A DNA stretch of 33,544 nucleotides from Aquimarina algiphila (GTDB taxonomy: Bacteria > Bacteroidota > Bacteroidia > Flavobacteriales > Flavobacteriaceae), in contig NZ_VLNR01000071.1 in assembly GCF_007489275.1 (NCBI RefSeq), positions 1-33,544 on the forward strand, read 5' to 3'. Under the pieces are notes generated by a model. It searched no databases, was not told the origin of the DNA, and was given only the letters and a program-made list of their open reading frames with translations. The translations under genes were made by a program, and so were the position numbers. Positions 31,801 through 33,544 of the stretch are shown here, piece after piece. Numbering within the stretch: the stretch's first letter is position 1; each line of letters starts with the position of its first letter.

Positions 31801-33238
31801 TGTTAGATGCTACAGTCTTTATATTATGTTTTTTTGCAAATTCAATGAGTACTTGATTTACTCTATTTTCATCTTCTTGGTTATGACGCATAATCTCAAT
31901 ATACAGGTCATCACCAAATTCCTCGTGCCACCACAAAAGTGCTTCTTCAGCTTGTTTTTCGCCAATATTCAAAACTTTACTAGGTACCTCGCCATATAAG
32001 TTTCCTGTAAGCACGATAATATCCTCTTTATACTGTTGTATGACTTTTTTATCAATCCTTGGGATATAATAAAATCCATTGACAAAAGCGGTAGAGGACA
32101 TCTTGGCTAGATTGTGATATCCATTTTTGTTTTTGGCTAACAATACGATTTGATATCCATTATCTTTTCTGGATTTGTCGGTGTGATTTTCACAAACAAA
32201 AAACTCACATCCTACAATAGGCTTTATTTCTATTCCTTCAGGTTCCTGCCCATTTTCTATAGCTTCTGCATTTGCAGCTTTTACACTTTTATTATGATTA
32301 GCAACGCCTTGAACAAAATGGAATGCTCCCATCATATTTGCATGATCGGTCATGGCAACTGCATTCATCTTGTGTTTTGCTGTAATTTTAATCAGATCAG
32401 GAATACTAGTAGTAGATTGAAGTACTGAGAACTGAGTATGGTTATGAAGGTGTGCAAAATTAGCTTCTTCTAGTGCTGCAATATTATTATTAATCTCTTC
32501 CTGAGATAGATCAGATGATCCTTGTTTAGTAAGAGCTTCTTGTATTTTTTGCGAAGCCTTTTTGAGATTAATATGCTTTAAACCGATAAGTTGGATCGGT
32601 TCTGGGTGTGCTTTATTAAAATTTTGAAAGTAATCTGATTCTACATCAAGTTCTTCCTGTGTGAAAATTTGTTTACGAATTAGCTCAAGAAAACATCGTG
32701 TAGTAGCTTCTACATCAGCAGTGGCATTATGGGCTTCTCCAAAAGCAACACCAAAAAGATGTTGATGTAACTCAGTAAGTGTTGGAAGCTTAAATTTACC
32801 ACCACGGCCACCTGGGATCTGACAAAGCGAAGCAGTAGTTTCTGTACAAGTATCAAGAACCGGAAGATTTTGTAAGTCATTTTCTACGCCTAAGCGATAA
32901 AACTCGGCCCCCATTATATTTACATCAAAACCAACATTTTGCCCTACAACAAATTTAGTCTTTGATAGGGCTATATTAAATTTTTCAAGAACTTCTTCTA
33001 GTGTAATACCATCTTGTTCTGCTAACTCTGTAGAAATACCATGAATTTTTTCGGCATCATATGGAATATTAAACCCATCAGGTTTTACCAGATAATCTTG
33101 GTGTTCAATACAATTTCCCATAGCATCATGTAATTGCCATGCAATCTGGATACATCTTGGCCAATTATCTGTGTCACTAATAGGGGCATCCCATCGTTTT
33201 GGTAACCCGGTGGTTTCAGTATCAAAAACTAAGTACAT
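28853..33238 (-). CDS. dnaE: DNA polymerase III alpha subunit with fused N-terminal 3'-5' exonuclease
   Basis: A 1461-residue replicative polymerase catalytic subunit. Residues 1-190 are a DnaQ-type DEDDh exonuclease: FDTETTG (5-11), GQNVGFD, and HNATADVEAT near the end. The PHP domain begins near 260 with HLHNHTQFSV and continues with MTDHANMMGAF. The polymerase core contains GPGRGSAAGSAVAY and the catalytic aspartates in PDIDIDFDDEGRG (from 688). IYLSGHPLDDF and a C-terminal OB-fold (GGVITNVEHRTSKNGKGWAT) follow. The ordinary bacterial DnaE has no exonuclease domain; fusion explains the extra ~200 residues and is common in Bacteroidetes. It starts at ATG 33238 and is transcribed alone. Confidence 0.96.
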   Translation of the reverse strand: MYLVFDTETTGLPKRWDAPISDTDNWPRCIQIAWQLHDAMGNCIEHQDYLVKPDGFNIPYDAEKIHGISTELAEQDGITLEEVLEKFNIALSKTKFVVGQNVGFDVNIMGAEFYRLGVENDLQNLPVLDTCTETTASLCQIPGGRGGKFKLPTLTELHQHLFGVAFGEAHNATADVEATTRCFLELIRKQIFTQEELDVESDYFQNFNKAHPEPIQLIGLKHINLKKASQKIQEALTKQGSSDLSQEEINNNIAALEEANFAHLHNHTQFSVLQSTTSIPDLIKITAKHKMNAVAMTDHANMMGAFHFVQGVANHNKSVKAANAEAIENGQEPEGIEIKPIVGCEFFVCENHTDKSRKDNGYQIVLLAKNKNGYHNLAKMSSTAFVNGFYYIPRIDKKVIQQYKEDIIVLTGNLYGEVPSKVLNIGEKQAEEALLWWHEEFGDDLYIEIMRHNQEDENRVNQVLIEFAKKHNIKTVASNNTYYCEKEDANAHDILLCVKDGEKQATPIGRGRGYRYGLPNQEYYFKTQEEMKALFKDLPEAIINIQEIIDKVEPFELARDVLLPAFDIPEEFQFKEDQIDGGKRGENKYLRHITYEGAKKRYGEITPEIDERLDFELKVIEKTGYPGYFLIVEDFIRAARGMDVSVGPGRGSAAGSAVAYCLWITNLDPIKYDLLFERFLNPDRVSMPDIDIDFDDEGRGRVMDYVIEKYGANQVAQIITYGTMAAKSSIRDTARVLDLPLGDADRIAKLIPNMSKLGKIFGVDEAVLKKKFRSDELEKVNELLNIAEGSDLEAETLNQARVLEGSVRNTGIHACGVIITPDDITKFVPVALAKDSDMYCTQFDNSVVENAGLLKMDFLGLKTLTLIKDTVKIVKAKHGVELDPENFPLDDEETYALFQRGETVGVFQYESPGMQKYMKELKPTVFADLIAMNALYRPGPLEYIPSFINRKHGTEEIIYDLEACEEYLKETYGITVYQEQVMLLSQKLADFTKGEADVLRKAMGKKQKAVLDKMKPKFISQASAKGHAEDKLEKIWKDWEAFAAYAFNKSHSTCYAWIAYQTAYLKAHYPAEYMAAVLSNNMNDIKQVTFFMEECKRMKLDVLGPDVNESYRKFSVNKDGAVRFGMGAIKGVGTGAVATIVENRKEDGPYRSIFDLAKRIDLRAANKKAFESLALAGGFDSFSDTHRGQYFHEEGDGVTFLEKAMRYGSKYQESENSSQVSLFGEASDVQIPEPIVPPCEEWGTMEKLAREKEVVGIYLSGHPLDDFKYEMKYFCNGTLLNFADLESNVNREISFGGVITNVEHRTSKNGKGWATFSIEDYNTAHEFRIFGEDYLKHRPFLVKSTFVYAKAFIKEGWVNRDTGKKGDPRVQFNSFQLLHDVMETYARKLTIQLDINDLSDHRIDGLKNLLTDHSGNHTLNFVIFEMAEKLKLHMPSRKQKVNISPELLAALENDAVYYKLN

Positions 33239-33381
33239 AAAAAGAAGTATTTCTAGAAAATCATCCCTTACAAAGGAGATTCAAAAATAACCAAAATCAA
33301 GAATTCATTTTTCAAAAGTTATCCTTAATTATTAACTAATTCTTTTCTAGTTAATTATGAAGGTAAAATATAATCAATAAA

Positions 33382-33412
33382 AAAGCTTAGGAGAATTATT
33401 CTCCTAAGCTTT
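33382..33412 (-). terminator. Terminator of the partial gene at the right edge
   Basis: Stem AAAGCTTAGGAGAA with TTCTCCTAAGCTTT around loop TTA, with a T-run on the minus strand. It lies 29 bases beyond the stop codon of the truncated gene at 33442-33544. Confidence 0.85.
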
Positions 33413-33441
33413 AGATATATATAAGTTCTTTTAATGCTTAA

Positions 33442-33544
33442 TTAATTATTACGAGGAGACCCGATTTGAGTACCTATTACACTTGCTCCCGGTTGTGTAA
33501 TTACCGGGCAGTTGATAATTGCTCCTGTTGCAGTTAATAAATCA
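33442..33544 (-). CDS. C-terminal fragment of an unidentified protein
   Basis: The minus strand at the right edge is open and encodes 33 residues, DLLTATGAIINCPV then ITQPGASVIGTQIGSPRNN, before TAA at 33444-33442. A strong terminator follows at the expected distance, which supports a real gene end. The gene begins outside the window. I do not recognise the family; the Thr/Gly/Pro-rich end could belong to a small exported protein, but that is a guess. Confidence 0.6.
   Translation of the reverse strand, partial: DLLTATGAIINCPVITQPGASVIGTQIGSPRNN

Noticed and set aside
1..33544. CRISPR array, insertion sequence or rRNA
   Set aside because: No regularly spaced repeats, transposase genes or rRNA sequence were seen on either strand.

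Overview
The window looks like chromosome from a marine Flavobacteriaceae bacterium, probably Aquimarina-like, although the genus is a guess. The evidence is high A+T content, absence of clear Shine-Dalgarno sites, Bacteroidetes promoter boxes (TTG-N19-TATATTTG upstream of tRNA-Asp), a secreted protein with a type IX secretion tail, M56/BlaI sensor pairs, four-helix-bundle (S23/IVS-like) proteins, and a DnaE with a fused N-terminal proofreading domain.

Layout. 1-1880: an M56 (BlaR1-like) membrane metallopeptidase with a very long charged helical tail, ending at a strong terminator. 1940-3040: a DUF4407 membrane/coiled-coil protein. 3041-11633: a trans-4-hydroxyproline catabolic cluster on the minus strand with a divergent AraC regulator. 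In transcription order it holds a DapA-family deaminase, a four-helix-bundle gene, a ketoglutarate semialdehyde dehydrogenase, a DUF885 lipoprotein peptidase, 4-hydroxyproline 2-epimerase, a frameshifted four-helix-bundle copy and a FAD-dependent D-hydroxyproline oxidase. Together these should take 4-hydroxy-L-proline to 2-oxoglutarate, with DUF885 a plausible source of hydroxyproline from peptides. 11640-14368: a secreted alpha/beta hydrolase and a membrane-anchored MutS-type ATPase.

14462-16970 is a tight five-gene minus-strand operon (cyclase family, DUF4260, DUF4230, GNAT, MmcQ/YjbR). 17050-18812 holds hemW and ruvC; hemW has no ATG, GTG or TTG ahead of its cluster-binding cysteines and seems to start at ATT. 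18862-22189 is a BlaI/M56 module flanked by two small secreted TonB-C-like proteins. Its M56 gene is split by one in-frame TAG and ends in two tandem copies of a ~120-residue domain, and its promoter lies among three copies of a 16-bp palindrome. 22362-23585 holds DUF456 and SIMPL proteins. 23840-26449 encodes a large beta-helix/CBM6/Fn3 type IX cargo. A structured noncoding stretch and tRNA-Asp follow, then DUF58, thioredoxin, a small STAS-like protein, dnaE (1461 aa) and the C-terminal end of an unidentified gene at the right edge.

Most of the window is ordinary chromosomal content. The features most worth checking are the ATT-start hemW, the TAG-split M56 sensor with duplicated output domain, the repeated four-helix-bundle insertions inside the hydroxyproline operon, and the hairpin-rich element beside tRNA-Asp.
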